DNA from: Wurfbainia villosa
Taxonomy: Eukaryota; Streptophyta; Magnoliopsida; Zingiberales; Zingiberaceae
Length of the DNA stretch: 64,000 nt
Assembly: GCA_025175895.1 (NCBI GenBank)
Contig: CM045987.1
Span: 110,783,040 to 110,847,039 of the forward strand
Direction of reading: 5' to 3'
Shown: one piece after another, positions 33,161 to 47,010 of the stretch
How positions within the stretch are numbered: position 1 is the first letter of the stretch
How the letters are laid out: each line of letters starts with the position of its first letter
The notes under the pieces: generated by a model
Told to the model about the DNA's origin: nothing
Databases searched by the model: none
What the model saw: the letters and a program-made list of their open reading frames with translations, nothing else
Made by a program: the position numbers and the translations under genes

Positions 33161-36100
33161 TTGATAATATCGTATGTCAATCTGTGTTCGATTTTTGAAT
33201 CGAACAAACTGACTGGATCTAACTTCTTGGACTGGCTTCAAAACTTGAGAATCATTCTCAAGGTTGAGAGGCTTGCTTATGTCCTTGAAGAGCCCCTTCC
33301 CACCAGTCTTGACCATGATGCAACTCCAAACCAAATGTTGGCCCATCCGAAGCATACAACTAATTCTGAGCTTGCCAGTTGCATCATGCTAGCGACGATG
33401 ACTCCTGAGCTGCAAAAGCATCACGAGCATATGGATGTTTACACGATCATTTAGCATCTTCGTGAACTCTTCAATGAGCAGTCGAGATCTGAAAGATTCG
33501 AGGTCTTGAAGCTTCTCTTTATCTCGAAGATGGAGGAGGGTTCATCTGCAGTACAGTTTGTACTGAAGATGAACAGGTACATCGAGTGGCTAGGATCACT
33601 AGAGTTTATGATGGATCACGAATTAAGTATTGACTTAATTATGCATATTTTGTCCAAGAGTTACTCATAATTTGTGATGAACTATCGGATGAACAATCTT
33701 GAATCCACCATTCTCAAGCTGATCAATATGCTCAAGACTGTAGAACTTTCTATGATTAAAGAACAGAAGACGGTGATGTTGGTTGACTCCTCGAAGAAAG
33801 GTTCTAAGAGGAAGTCAAAGCAACAGCCAAAGGGGAGGAAGAAGAAGGCCAAGACTGGAGAGTCAGCTTCAAAAGGCACATGCCATCACTATGGCAAGAT
33901 GGGGTCATTGGCGAAGGAACTGCAAGATCTATCTTGAGTCCATCAAGAAGAAGACGACATCTTATGCCCCATCCTCTTCAGATATCTTCGTTATTAACTA
34001 TCATGCAATTTCCTTTGACGCTTGGATATTGGATACCGGATGTGGCTCACATATATGTAATGACATACATGGGCTAAGGGATAGTAGAAGACTTGTCAAG
34101 GGAGAAGTGATTCTGCGAGTCGGCAATGGAGCAAATATTGCAGTTGTCGCCGTCGGAACATATTTGTTGAAGCTTCCTAGTGGACTTGTCTTAGAACTGG
34201 ACAATTATTATTTTGTTCCTGCATTAATAAAGAACATTGTTTCTATTTCTTGTTTAAATAGAAAGGGTTTTCATTTGGTGTTTAGTAACAATTGTTGTTA
34301 TATAACCTTGAATGGCGGTCTTTATGGCACTGAAACTTTATGCAATGGAATCTACATGTTAGATACATCTAGTGATGCATTCAATATCGAAGCGAGCAAC
34401 AAGCATGCTTGAAAGGATGATTAGTAAACCTCTTACACATGGCATTGTCGCCTTGGCCATACAAGCAAGAAGTGCATGTCAGAGTTACACAAGAGTGGAA
34501 TTCTAGAATCATTTGAATTGGATTCATTTGATACATGTGAATCATGCTTACAAGACAAGATGTCAAAGTTGCCCTTTTCTGGAAAGGGTAAGCAAGTGGA
34601 AGAGTTATTTGGTCTCATACATACTGATGTATGTGGACCAATGTCAATTCATGCTCAAGGAGGTTACAGCTACTTCATTACCTTTATCGATTTTCACTCA
34701 TGATTTGGATATGTATATCTTATGAGATATAAATCTGTAGCCTTTGAAAAGTTCAAAGAATTCAAAAATGAAGTAGAGAAATAACTTGGTAAAAGTATTA
34801 AGATACTTCGATCCGATCGAGGTGGCGAATACTTAAGCCAAGAGTTTCAGGATTATCTAAGAGACAATGGTATATTGTCTCAATGGACTCCACCTTATAC
34901 ACCGCAACATAATGGTGTATCTGAAAGGTGAAATCGAACCTTGTTGGACATGGTGAGATCGATGATGAATCATGCAAGCCTTCCCAAATCCTCTTGGGGC
35001 AACACACTCGAGACAGCTATTCACTTGCTGAATAGAGTTCCGACCAAGGCAGTCTCTGCTACTCCATATTGGATATGGACTGGTAAGAAACCCCAGTTGT
35101 CTTATTTGAAGGCATGGGGATGTCCTACTTACGTGAAGAGGACTACATCAGACAAGCTGGATGCTAAGTCTGATAAGTGTCTATTTATTGGATACCCTAA
35201 GGAAACGAGGGGTTACCAATTCTATCATCCCTTGGAACAAAAGGTGTTTGTTTCAAGGAATGTTGTATTTCTAGAGAAAGAGTTTCTCTTGCAAGAAAAT
35301 AGTGGGAGTCAGGTTGAACTTGAGTAAGTTCAAGAAACTCCAATAGACACTAAAGAGACGTCTATACCGGAACCACAGTCAATTATTCATGATGATGATA
35401 TAATGACTGAACCTATTGTTACACCACATCTTCGCAGATCTGGTAGGTCACATAAGATTCCTAAGAGATATGGATTTCTCATAAGTGAATCTAATGATGG
35501 GTTACTCATTGAGGATGAGGAACCTACTAGTTACGAAGAAGTTCTGAAAAGTTCATAAAGGGATAAATGACTAGTAGCCATGAAGTCAGAAATGGGTTCC
35601 ATATATGAAAATCAAGTTTGGAACTTGGTGGATCCACCTGAAGGCATCACGCCTATTGGGTGCAAGTGAGTTTTCAAGAAGAAAACTGACATGGATGGTA
35701 ATGTGATTACCTATAAAGCTAGATTGGTGGCAAAAGATTATCGTCAAAAGCAAGGTGTTGACTATAACAAGACCTTCTCACCAGTTGCCATGATTAAATC
35801 CATTCGGATACTCCTGGCCATAGCAGCTCATTATGATTATGAGATATGGAAGATAGATGTGAAAATAGTTTTCCTTAATGGAAACCTACATGAGGATGTG
35901 TATATGATACAACCCAATGGTTTCACATAAGTTGACAAAACCAAAGTATGCAAGTTTCAACGGACCATTTATGGACTGAAGCAAGCATCTAGGAGTTGAA
36001 ATATCTGTTTTGATGAGGCAATCAAAGAGTTTGATTTCTCACAAAATCCTGACGAACCTTGTGTGTACAAGAGGGTTAGTAAGAGTGTGATCGTATTCAT

Positions 36101-37094
36101 AGTACTATATGTCAATGACATATTACTCATAGGAAACGATATAGCAGTCTTACAGTCAGTCAAAGGTTAGTTATCTAAAATATTCTCCATGAAAGACATG
36201 GGAGAAGTGACCTACATCCTCGGGATTAAGATCTATAGAGATAAATCTAAAAGGTTGTTTGGTCTTTCGCAGTCTACATATATAGACATAGTGCTAAAGC
36301 GGTTTAGCATGTCTGAATCCAAGAAAGGTTATATACACATGCGACATGGTATTCACCTTTTAAAGTCTATGTGTCCTCGTATAGAAGATGAGAGGATTTG
36401 CATGAATAAGATTACTTATGCTTCTGCAATAGGATCTATTATGTATGATATGTTATGTACAAGGCCCAACGTATCATATGCTCTGAGTGTCACGAGCAGA
36501 TACTAGTCTAATATAGGAATGGATCATTGGGTGGTTGTCAAGGCAATCCTTAAGTACTTGAGAAGAACAAAGGATATGTTCTTGGTATTTGGAGAATGTG
36601 ATATTATTACACACAGGTATACGGATGCCAGTTTCAAGACCGACAAGGATGACTCCAAGTCATAGTCTGGGTACATATTCACACTGAATGGTGGTGCAGT
36701 GAGTTGAAAAAGTTCCAAACAAGATACAATTGCCAATTCTACCGTGGAGGCAGAATACATTGCAGCTTTTGAAGTAGCAAAGGAGGCAGTTTGGATCAAG
36801 AAGTTCATCTCCGAACTTGAGGTGGTTTCGTCCATTGTTAAAGCATTACTAGTTTACTACGACAACACTGGAGCTATCACATAAGCAAAGGAACTCAGGT
36901 CTCATAAACAATCCAAACACGTACTTCGGCGATATCATCTAATCAGAGAAATCATTAGTAGGAAAGAAATACAAATCGAGAAGATTCCTATAGAAAGGAA
37001 CCTAGCGGATCCTTTGACAAAGGCTCTATCACAAAGTAAGTTTGAGAGTCAAGTCAAGGACTATGGTATTGGATACCATGGCGATTGGGTTTAG
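33161..37094 (+). pseudogene. gag-pol: Copia gag-pol polyprotein of element C, heavily mutated
   Basis: All domains are present: gag (SNKLTGSNFLDWLQNL), knuckle (CHHYGKMG, then a one-base insertion near 33900 shifts the frame to HWRRNC), protease LDTGCGSH near 34032, GAG-pre-integrase, integrase (HTDVCGPM, RSDRGGEY, VSER), reverse transcriptase, and RNase H including VYYDNTGAI and a full tail DYGIGYHGDWV ending 37094. There are about twenty stops, for example 33452, 34410, 34701, 35325, 35667 and 35927. The polymerase motif reads YVND in place of YVDD near 36112. It shows what B and G have lost in gag and RNase H. Not functional. Confidence 0.9.
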
Positions 37095-37108
37095 GCCAAT
37101 TGGGAGTC

Positions 37109-39260
37109 TGTTGTGTTTGAGAGGTGTCCTAAGGTAATTGTCTTATGGTTGTATTATTTATTTGATAAATAAAGATTCACTTTTTGAGTGCACATGTCAT
37201 ATGGGTTTGATTGGATCTTAAACTCATTTACTGAATGTCCGTGATACGATTCATAGCATGAGAGAACTTGTGATTGGATCACAGCTAGTGAGTATCTCTA
37301 CATGTGTAATTATGAATGTATTGAAATAATCCCTAGTCAATGAATTGATGAGTTTGGACATCATCGATTCTGGGAGACTAGCACGGGTTATACTCCTTGG
37401 TTTATCCAAGCAAATGCTCCTCATTGGTTGGAGACATTGAGATGTCTAGTGTTAAACGTGGATGCTAGTTATGGTAACTAGTTCATTGGAGTCACCTGTT
37501 GTAAGACTTCACATGGTTCTCTGCATATAAGATATGTCAGTAAAGCTCTTAGTGCATCTCGAGTGTGAGTTTCTTTCGACTTGAGGTATTCAAGTCATCT
37601 TGGTCATGGAGACTTATACTTTAACATCTTAGTCGATACATCTCTATGGGGATGTGGGTACGGGATGATTGGGTATAAGTTAAAGTGCTTGAAAGTGATT
37701 GAATAGCCAACAAAGGATTCTCCACTCCTTGCGAGGAGATGTATACCCTATGGTCACCCGTCAGGATTGTTACTCAAAGTCTTTGGCCAAAGTATTGCAT
37801 GTCAAGAGTATGGTACTATTGGATACATGTCAAAGTAATTAGAATCCATTGGACGAGGAAGTAAGACATGGGCTAGGTGTAACATAGTCAACCTAGTGGG
37901 GACTGACACATAGACCATGTCTTGAACCAAATGGGTATAAGATGAGTAAAAGGAACAAGGCACAATTCACTGTAGTTGCTGAAGGGTTCGGAAATGGTTC
38001 CAAGATCAACCATTGATTTTTCTATTAATTGAGGATCATGATGTACTACTAGGTGCCACTCATGATTATTCCATAATTAATGGTTAATTATTGACGGCCA
38101 ACATAAACCAAGAACCTATTAGGTCACACGTACTACGAATCCTTCGAAGAGACTTAAAACGAGTTTGAGAATTGGATTCTCAAGATCGAGAGAGATCAAG
38201 TTTGGTTGGACCAAACACATGATAAATATGGAAATATTTTTCAAGTCAAAAACGCAAAAGGAGAATGTCTTAAGAAGATGGGTTGGGCCTTAAAAAGTTT
38301 AATTATAAACCAAACCCATTTGGTTTTAATTAAAAGAGTCCTCTTTTGGTTAAGGGCCCAATTAGAATTTAAAGGATGTGATTAAGCCTTAATGGTTATG
38401 GGCTTAGGGATTTGATCCATTAACCTATAACCCATTAGGATTAGTGCCTATATAAAGGGTTATAAAGGCTAAACCTAATGAATAGAAGTCCTTAAGGCCC
38501 TCTTCCTCAACCTAGTCGAATTCTCTACCCTCTTCCTTCTTCTTTACCACCAGCCCTAGCAAGGCTCCCTCTTGTTTAGGTCCGGCCAACTCATCCCCAA
38601 GGAAGTGGTGAACTCTTGCCAAGTCTTTCTCAAGGTGGATTGACCATTCGGCCAAGGCTTGGAACAAAGGTTTCTTCCTTTTTGCCCTTGGCCAAACCTA
38701 GGAGAATTAGGGTTTGGTGTTCCGTCGGCCATCAAGGAAACAAGGTTATTTCCACCTCTTTAGAGGTCGGCTACTCTAGATTTTAGGTTTGTTATTATCG
38801 CTTATTGAAGCTTCAAAAACAGTGGCTAATTGTAACACGAATCGACAACCTTATGAAGGTTGTTTGATGACTCATTTGTGTCACAAAATGAGTCGGTGAT
38901 TGCTCTCTGATCACCCGACCTTCTTGGTTTGTCTAGTAGCGAAGAGAAGGTCAAACTCGTGGCTTTGAGAAGTCATCCCTCTAAAGATTCAGTGTGGATG
39001 CAAGTAGAGATGAAGCTCCGTGAGCGTCTACGGTTGATGCCCTTCTGGCTCGCCATCATCCGAAAGGTATACCTAGAGTAAAATTTATTTTTTTCTTATT
39101 GTATGTAAAATTTTATTTGGAAGATATGTCCATACGTGTTGTAATCCTGCATGTGTGGGTGTGAGTGTTGTAATAATTTAGGAAATTATTATGTTTTTCT
39201 TCTGCTACGCTCGTTTGTGAAACGACAAAAGCACATCTACACATCGGTCATAACCTAATA
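37109..39260 (+). repeat. 3' LTR of element C
   Basis: 2152 bp from TGTTGTGTTTGAGAGG after 'ccaattgggagtc' to AACCTAATA. It is intact where the 5' LTR is split by D. Followed by GGTGA, matching 24480-24484. Confidence 0.92.
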
Positions 39261-40103
39261 GGTGAAGACCAAGGATACTGGAGCCCCAATTTGCAGTGGC
39301 AAGGGGCCTATAGTATGCTTCTGATGCAATCAAAACGGGCACTACCGGAGCCAATGTCAAGGGGGAGTCACCCTTGGGAGGACATGAGAAGAGCTTTATA
39401 TGTAGGGGGAGCTAAGGCAAATCCTAAGGTATATTTTAATAATGGTCTTTCTTTATGAAATGATAAGAAGCATGATAGTAATTTATCTTATAATTTACTT
39501 GCAATTGTTCATGATCAAAAGCATACTAAAAATAAGTTTTGTTATTTAGGTGCAAAATCTTATGAAATTAGGACTAAGGAATATACTAGAACCTTTAGAG
39601 GTAGACCAAACTTACATAAGGATAAGGATAGAAAAACCTAGGCAATAATTCTAAGAAAGATAGCCACATGCCTAGGAAGAGGAAAAATGTCCGAAAATAT
39701 AGTGAAAGATCAAAAGTAGTTATATCAGAAAAGGAAAATCAAGTCTTGAAGTCAAGACTTGATAAATTGGAAAAGGCCCCTAGAAAAATGACAAATTCGA
39801 TTAAAGGGTCTAGTAGACAAAATCAAGGTTTAAATGTCAATAGGCAAGGTGCATCTATTGACAAGAAAGATTTGGTCATAAGCCTAAGTTCAAGGTAGAT
39901 AAGCCTACCTACCATAGTGTTCCATATAGTTATGGAACCAGCCTTAGGTCTAGGAAAGCCAATGTCACAAGGGAAGTCATCCCTAGAGTTGACCATGGTA
40001 ATAGTCAAGTGACTAAGGTTTCAAAAAAACCTAGAAAAGTCACCAAAAAGGTTACAAGAGAAGATATCCCGAGGGTTAAGCTTAATAAGACTACAATGAC
40101 CAC
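39261..40103 (+). pseudogene. gag: Sirevirus H gag, middle part with second zinc knuckle
   Basis: Reading continues from 24484 into a second CCHC-like knuckle at 39316-39357 (C-F-stop-C...GHYRSQC); the aromatic codon is now TGA. Downstream come QGGVT, a region with TKEYTRTFRGRPNLHKDKDRK, then 39668-39898 (KNVRKYSERSK..., coiled SEKENQVLKSRLDKLEK), and in another frame 40009-40103 (TKVSKKPRKVTKKVTREDIPRVKLNKTTMTT). At least two frameshifts. Interrupted at 40104 by element G; the last residues continue at 49488. Confidence 0.7.
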
Positions 40104-42329
40104 TGTTGGGTTTCCGGCACCGCGGCGTGTGTGTGTTCGATCATGTTTCGTAAACATGAGCACAGCGGAAGCAATTAAAAATAATAAATCTATATTTATT
40201 ACAACACACACAACACACGCATGCTATTACAACAAGTGTAGACATAACCGTAAATTAAAATGTGCAATAAAAGGAAATTAAACTACGTTATACCTTCCGT
40301 ATGACGTGTAGCGGGAACGGCATCAACCGGAACGATCCTCGTAAGAATCGTCTCTATCCGTATCCACGCCGAGCTCCTCGGGATGACTTCGCTAAGTCAC
40401 GAGCTTCGTCTTCGTACGGGTTACTAGCCTCGTGTTGAAGACGACGTGATCGAGAGATGATCACGATCCGAATCCAAATTCGGATCCAAAACGAGTTCTC
40501 AAAACTCGCTTCTCCGGAGAGGTGTTCGTCAACCGTTTGACGAATCCTTCGTCCTCCACCTCAGAGGATTACCGGAGATCAAATCCCTGGTAAGTTAGCC
40601 GCTGTCGGAGCACTAACCGTCGTCCAAACGACGCTCCGACGAGAGGAGGAGAAGCTGTCCAGAAAACTGGACAGCTTGGTGGAGGAGTAGGCGCCGGCCA
40701 AAACAAGGAGAGAAAAGCCTCACCTTGATGCCAAACCTATAGGAGATCACCGGAGGGTCGCCGGAGGTTCACCGGCTGAAGCTTGGTCGCCGGCAATGAC
40801 TTGGACGGTGGCACAAAGGATGGGCGGCGGCCACTTAGGGTTGGGCGCCGAATTCACCAACAAGGGTGGGCGGCAACTCTATGTTGGGCGGCAACTCTTG
40901 ATTAGGTGTTAGGGTTAGGGTTTAAGCCCTATTTTATAGAGAACTAATTCTCTTAATGGTTAATGGATCATATCCATAAAGCCCGTTAACCCGCTCCATT
41001 AAGATAAGTTAAAATAAACCAAACCATGATGGTTTATTTTAAGTTAAAACGAACCGAACCAATCTTTGGTTCATTCGTTTAATATAAACCAAACCCTTTG
41101 GTTTATTCTCATCCATTGGATTAGAACCAAACCATTTTGGTCCATCCATTATGTCTTCATAAGACACTGCCCATCCACGCTTCCATTGTGACTGAAACAA
41201 TTTCATGCTCGCTTTATGTTTGGTCCAACCAAACATAGTTTCTCTCGGTCTGAGAATCCCATTCTCAAGCTCGTTTTAAATCCTTTGGATTACACTCGTT
41301 GTGCGTGTGACCAAATAGGTTCTCGGTTTATGTTGGCCGTCTATAATTAACCATTAATTATAGAACAATCATGAGTGGCACCTAGTAGTACATCATGATC
41401 CCCAATTAACCGAAAAGATCAACGGTTGATCCAGAACTATTTCTGAAACCCTTCAGTAGCTCGAATGAATCGTGCCCCATTCCCTTCACTCATCTTATAC
41501 CAACTTGGTTCAGGACATGGTCTATTGTGTCAGTCCCCACTAGGCTGACTACGTCACACCTAGCCCAAGTATCATTTCCTCGTCCTACGGATTCTAGTTA
41601 CTCCACATGTATCGAAGAGTACCTTACTCTAAACATGTAATGCTTTGGCCAAAGACTTTAGTAACAATCCGACGAGAGGCCATGGGTATACATCTCCTCG
41701 CAAGGAGTGGTGAATCCTTTATAGGCTATTCAAACACCTTCGATCACTTCGACTTATACCCAATCATCCCGGGTCCACATCTCCTTAGAGATGTTTGCTT
41801 AAGATGTCAAAGCATAAGTCTCCATGATCAAGATGACTTGAATACCGCAAGTCAAAGGAACATCGCACTTAAGCCACAGTAAGAACTTCATTGACATATC
41901 TATATATGCAGAGAACCATATGAAGTCTTACGGCTGGTCACTCCAATGAACTAGTTACCATAACTAGCATCCACGATTAACTCCGGACATCACTATGTCT
42001 CCAGCCAGTGAGAATCAGTTGCTTGGATACACCAAGGAGTATACCTCGTGCTAGTCTCAGCAGAATTGATGGTGTCCAGATCCATCTATTCATCGACTAG
42101 GGATAATTCCGATACATCACAATTACACATGTAGAGATACTCACTAGTTGTGATCCAATCACAAATTCTCTCATGCTGTGAATCGTATCGAGGACATTCA
42201 GTAAATGAGTTTAAGATCCAATCAAATACATAAAACATGTATACTCAAATAGTGAATCTTCATTTATCATATAAATGGTTCATACATAAGGCGATTGCCT
42301 TAGGACATCTCTCTCATATATTACTAACA
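40104..42329 (-). repeat. 3' LTR of element G
   Basis: 2226 bp, reverse complement begins TGTTAGTAATATATG and ends CCCAACA. It matches B LTRs. GC-rich block at about 40540-40810, and the inverted TATA box lies near 40932-40938. Confidence 0.9.
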
Positions 42330-42343
42330 GACTCCCACTTGGC

Positions 42344-45300
42344 CTAATGCCAATCGCTACGGTATCCAATACCATAAGCTCTAACATGACCCTCAAACTT
42401 ACTTTGAGGTAATGCCTTAGTCAAAGGATCCGCTAAGTTCCTTTCAGTGGGAATTTTCTCGATTTGTATTTCGTTCCTACTGATGATCTCTCTGATAAGA
42501 TGATAGCAGCGAAGCACATGTTTGGATCATTGATGAGACCACATCAAGTTCAGAGATGAACTTCTTGATCCAAACCGCTTCCTTTGCTGCTTCCAAAGCT
42601 GCAATGTATTCTGCCTTAGTGGCAGAATCCGCTATAGTGTCAAGCTTGGAACCTTTCCAACTTATTGCGCCTCCATTCCAGGTGAATACATACCCAGACA
42701 AAGACATGGAATCATCCTTGTCTGTCTGGAGCTGGCATCCGTATACCCACGTATCACCATGTACCCTTCTCCATATATTAGGAACACATCCTTAGTTCTT
42801 CTCAAGTACTTAAGGATCGTCTTAACAGTCTCCCAATGATCCATTCCTGGATCGGACTGGTATCTGCTCGTGACACTCAGAGCATACGATACATCGGGCC
42901 TCGTACATAACATAGCATACATGATAGATCCTATTGCGGATGCATAGGGAATCTAACTCATGCAAATCCTCTCATCTTCTGTGCGCGGACACATAGACTT
43001 CGAAAGGTGTACCCCATGCCTGATGGGTAGGAAACCTTTCTTGGATTCCGACATGCTAAACCTCTTTAGCACTCGGTCTATATATGTAGACTGCGAAAGA
43101 CCAAGCAACCGTTTCGATCTATCTCTATAGATCTTAATCCCGAGGATGTAGGTTGCTTCTCCCAGGTCTTTCATGGAGAATGTCTTGGATAACCAAACCT
43201 TAATTGACTATAAGATTGAAACATCGTTTCCTATAAGTAATATGTCATCGACATACAATACTAGGAATACGACTGCACTCCCACTAACCTTCTTGTACAC
43301 ACAAGGTTCGTCTGGATTTTGTGAGAAATCAAACCTTTTGATTGTCTCATCAAAACGGATATTCCAGCTCCTGGATGCTTGTTTCAATCCATAAATGGAC
43401 CGTCGCAATTTGCATACCTTGGTTTTATCAACCGATGTGAAACCCTCAGGCTGTATCATATACACGTCCTCGAGCAGGTTTCCATTAAGGAAAGCTGTTT
43501 TCACATCCATCTGCCATATCTCATAATCATAATGAGCCGCTATGGCCAGGAGCATACGAATGGATTTAAGCATAGCTACAGACGAATAGGTTTCGTCATA
43601 ATCAACACCTTGCTTTTGACGATATCCTTTCGCCACCAATCTAGCCTTATAGGTAATCACATTACCATCCATGTCGGTTTTCTTCTTGAAAACCCACTTG
43701 CACCCTATAGGCTTTATGCCTTCAGGTGGGTCAACCAAGTTCCAAACTTGTTTTTCGTACATGGAATCCATTTCCGACTTCATGGCACCAAGCCACTTAT
43801 CCCTTTCTGAACTTGTCAGCACTTCTTCATAACTGGTAGGCTCCTCATCATCAATGAGTAACACGTCGTTCGATTCACTTACTAGAAATCCATATCTCTC
43901 AGGAATATTGCGTGTTCTACCAGATCTACGAAGATGTGGTGTTACAATAGGTCCAGCCGATTGCTCATAACTATGAGTTGTCGGCTGTTGTGCTTCACCA
44001 GGTATCTCATCAATGTCTATTTGAGTCTCTCGAGCCTCCTCAAGCTCGACGACACTCCCACTGTTTTCTTGCAAGAGAAACTCTTTCTCTAGAAACACGA
44101 TGCCTTGAAACAAACACCTTTTGTTCCACAGATGATAGAATTGGTAACCCCTTGTTTCCTTAGGGTATCCAATAAATAGACATTTATCGACTTAGCATCC
44201 AATTTGATGCGATCATCCGCTTCACATAAGCAGGACAACCCCATATCTTCAAGTAAGATACATGAGGTTTCTTACTTGCCCATATCTCATATGGAGTAGT
44301 AGAGACTACCTTGGTAGGCATTCTGTTTAACAAGTAAACAGCTGTCTGAAGTGCATAACCCCAAAAGGACTTGGGAAGAGTCGCATGATTCATCATTGAC
44401 CTGACCATGTCCAACAAGGTCCGGTTACGCCTCTCAGATACACCATTATGTTGTGGTGTATAGGGCGGAGTCCATTGAGACAATATGCCATTGTCTCTTA
44501 GATAATCAAGAAACTCTTGACTTAAGTATTCACCACCTCGATCCGATCGAAGTATTTTAATACTTTTGTCATGTTGTTTCTCTACTTCATTTCTGAATTC
44601 TTTGAACTTTTCAAAGGCTTCAGACTTGTGTTTCATCAAGAACACATACCCAAACCGTGAGTGATCATCGGTGAAGGTAATGAAGTAGTTATAGCCTCCT
44701 AAAGCTTGAGTTGACATAGGTCCACATACATCAGTATGTACTAGACCTAGTAACTCTCCCACTCATTCACCTTTTCCCGTAAAAGGTAACTTAGTCATCT
44801 TGCCTTTTAAGCATGATTCGCATGTATCGTATGAATCCAATTCAAACGATTCCAGAATTCCACATCGGTGTAATTCGGACATGCGTTTCTTGCTTACATG
44901 GCCAAGACGACAATGCCATATGTAGGAGTCTATTTGATTATCCTTTCGAGCACGCTTGTTGCTCGCGATATTGCAAATGTCACTGGATACGTCCAACGTA
45001 TAAACACCATTGCTTAAAGTTCCAGTCCCATAAAGAACCCCATTCAAAGTTATGTAACAACAATTGTTACTAAACGTCAAATGGAAACCATTTCTATTTA
45101 AACAAGAAATAGAAATGATGTTCTTTATCAACAAAGGAATATAAAAGCAATTGTCCAGTTCTAAGACAAGTCCTGCATGGAGTTTCAACAAATACGTTCC
45201 GATGGCGAGTGCAGCAACCTTTGCTTCATTCCCAACACGTAAATTTGACTCTCCCTTGACGAGTCTTCTTCTATTCCTTAGCCCATGTATGTCATTACAT

Positions 45301-46010
45301 ATATGTGAGCCACACCCAGTATCCAATACCCAAGTGTCTAAGGAAATAGAATGACAATCAATAAAGAAGATTTCTGAAGAAGATGGGGCATCCGATGCCT
45401 TATCCTTCTTCACGGACTCTTGATCAACCTTGCAATTTCTTCGCCAATGACCCTCCTTGCCATAATGATGGCAAGTGCCCTTTTGAGCTGGTTCTGCCTT
45501 TTAGCCTTTTTCTTCTTCCCCTTCTGTTGTTCCTTTGACTCCCTCTTAGAACCTTTCTTCGAGGAATCAACTAACAACACGCCCTACTCATGCTTCTCGT
45601 AAGGCTCCACAGTCTTGACATGTTGAGCATACTACGGATGAACCTCCTTGCATCTCAGAGGTGAAGAGGAGCTTGGAGACTTCGAACCTTTCGAATCTCA
45701 CTTGCTCATCAACCAACTCACAGAGATGAAGGACTACGATATGAGCATCCATATGCTCATATGCCGCTTCAGAGCTTGGGTTCCATCGCATAGCATGATG
45801 CAACTCATTTGTTCGTAATCACTCACATGTTTCGATAGGCCAACAATTGGTCCAAAGTTGTATCGTCACTAGACAAGGGAAGAGGCGCTTCGAGGACATA
45901 CACAAGCTTTTCACCTTGAGAACAATTCTCAAGTTTCTAAGTCAGTCCAAGAAGTTCGGCCCAGTCAATTTATTTGAATCCAAAATGGAACGCAAATTCA
46001 AACACATCAT
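42344..46010 (-). pseudogene. gag-pol: Copia gag-pol of element G, broken
   Basis: Read on the minus strand: gag near 46010 (frameshifted), protease LDTGCGSHICND and GAG-pre-integrase (45413-44763), integrase (44762-44184: HTDVCGPM, RSDRGGEY, VSERRNRT), reverse transcriptase (44113-43208) with an intact YVDDILLIGND, then RNase H start (YTDAS, TKAEYIA). Stops at about 44763, 43208 and 42954 and frameshifts near 44180 and 42730. Gag lacks the same segment as B (about 45625), and RNase H lacks the DNTGAI segment (about 42525). Better preserved than B or C, so probably the youngest of the three. Confidence 0.88.
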
Positions 46011-47010
46011 GATCAATATATTAACTTAGAAATACAAAACGAGCATATATGAGAAAGATGATTTTAAAATGCATCAATATACATTTATAAATCCCATTCA
46101 TTTTTCGAATTCAAAAACCCCAAAATCACTTCGGGAGATCGTAGGTCCATCTCCGAATGGGCTGATATCCATCATAGATAAGAACAACCTTGGAGTGAGT
46201 CCAACAAGCCATTCTTAGCTATGATGGTGGGTATCAAGTATACCGATTACATATCATGTATATGTAACTATCACAATGTGCTATCAACTAATTGAATGTT
46301 TACACATACATTGGGTTGTTAACACATTAACAAGTATGCATCATATGCATAGCACCCAACTTCACCTCTCTTCACATCGACCTTGGAGTGAGTCCAACAA
46401 ATCGATGCTCCAAGTTAAAGCCGACCCATTAATCGCGAAATAGTTTTAATATGGTTAGAGCGCATTCAACCAATTAGCTAGGCTTGGAGTGAGTCCAACA
46501 ACCCAAACTAACGATTGACCGCTGACTCTTACCATATTAGAGTTAAACTATTCCAATGATTTGAACATGTTCAGGTTCGAGCTGGGCTTGGAGTGAGTCC
46601 AACAACCCAAACAAGAAACAGAACTCTGGTTCTAACCATATTAATGGAAGGTGTAGGCTTTAATATTGAGTTAGGGTTTTATGTCTCATCCTCTTTGCAT
46701 GCAAATAACTATTATCTACATGGCATGGCATACATCTACATGTCACGACACGCATGGCATAATGTTATGCATCTAATGCAATTACATGGCATACAATTAT
46801 GTCATGTACATAATTTCCTTATTTGTCATAACTATTTATGGAAATAAAATATGTTTAAGATTTGATTCTCCAAATCAAATCATAATTAAATTAGGAAACA
46901 AATTTCCAAATCTAATCACATATTTTATTCATAGAATTATTTGATTAAGGAAAATCTATTTAGGAAACCAATTTCCTAAATCTTTAAAACTACTTATGGA
47001 AATTAAATAT
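46011..47010 (-). other. Leader of element G, truncated
   Basis: Homologous to B 12403-13413. The inverted motif CTTGGAGTGAGTCCAACAA occurs near 46190, 46381, 46483 and 46588. The part corresponding to B 12122-12402, including the primer site, is absent. Confidence 0.75.

Larger units (their letters stand above)
24485..39260 (+). mobile_element. Copia element C, containing nested element D
   Basis: 14.8 kb in place, 9.65 kb without D. LTRs are 24485-25725 plus 30855-31764 (net 2151 bp) and 37109-39260 (2152 bp). Target duplication is GGTGA at 24480-24484 and 39261-39265. Distantly related to B and G (same gene order, partly alignable leader and LTR start) but retains the gag and RNase H segments they lack. 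It has many stops and looks old. Confidence 0.92.

Noticed and set aside
40009..40281. Lysine-rich ORF of 90 codons taken as a separate gene
   Set aside because: The first part is sirevirus H gag; after 40104 it runs into the LTR of G. The second copy at 47198-47470 is the duplicated flank.
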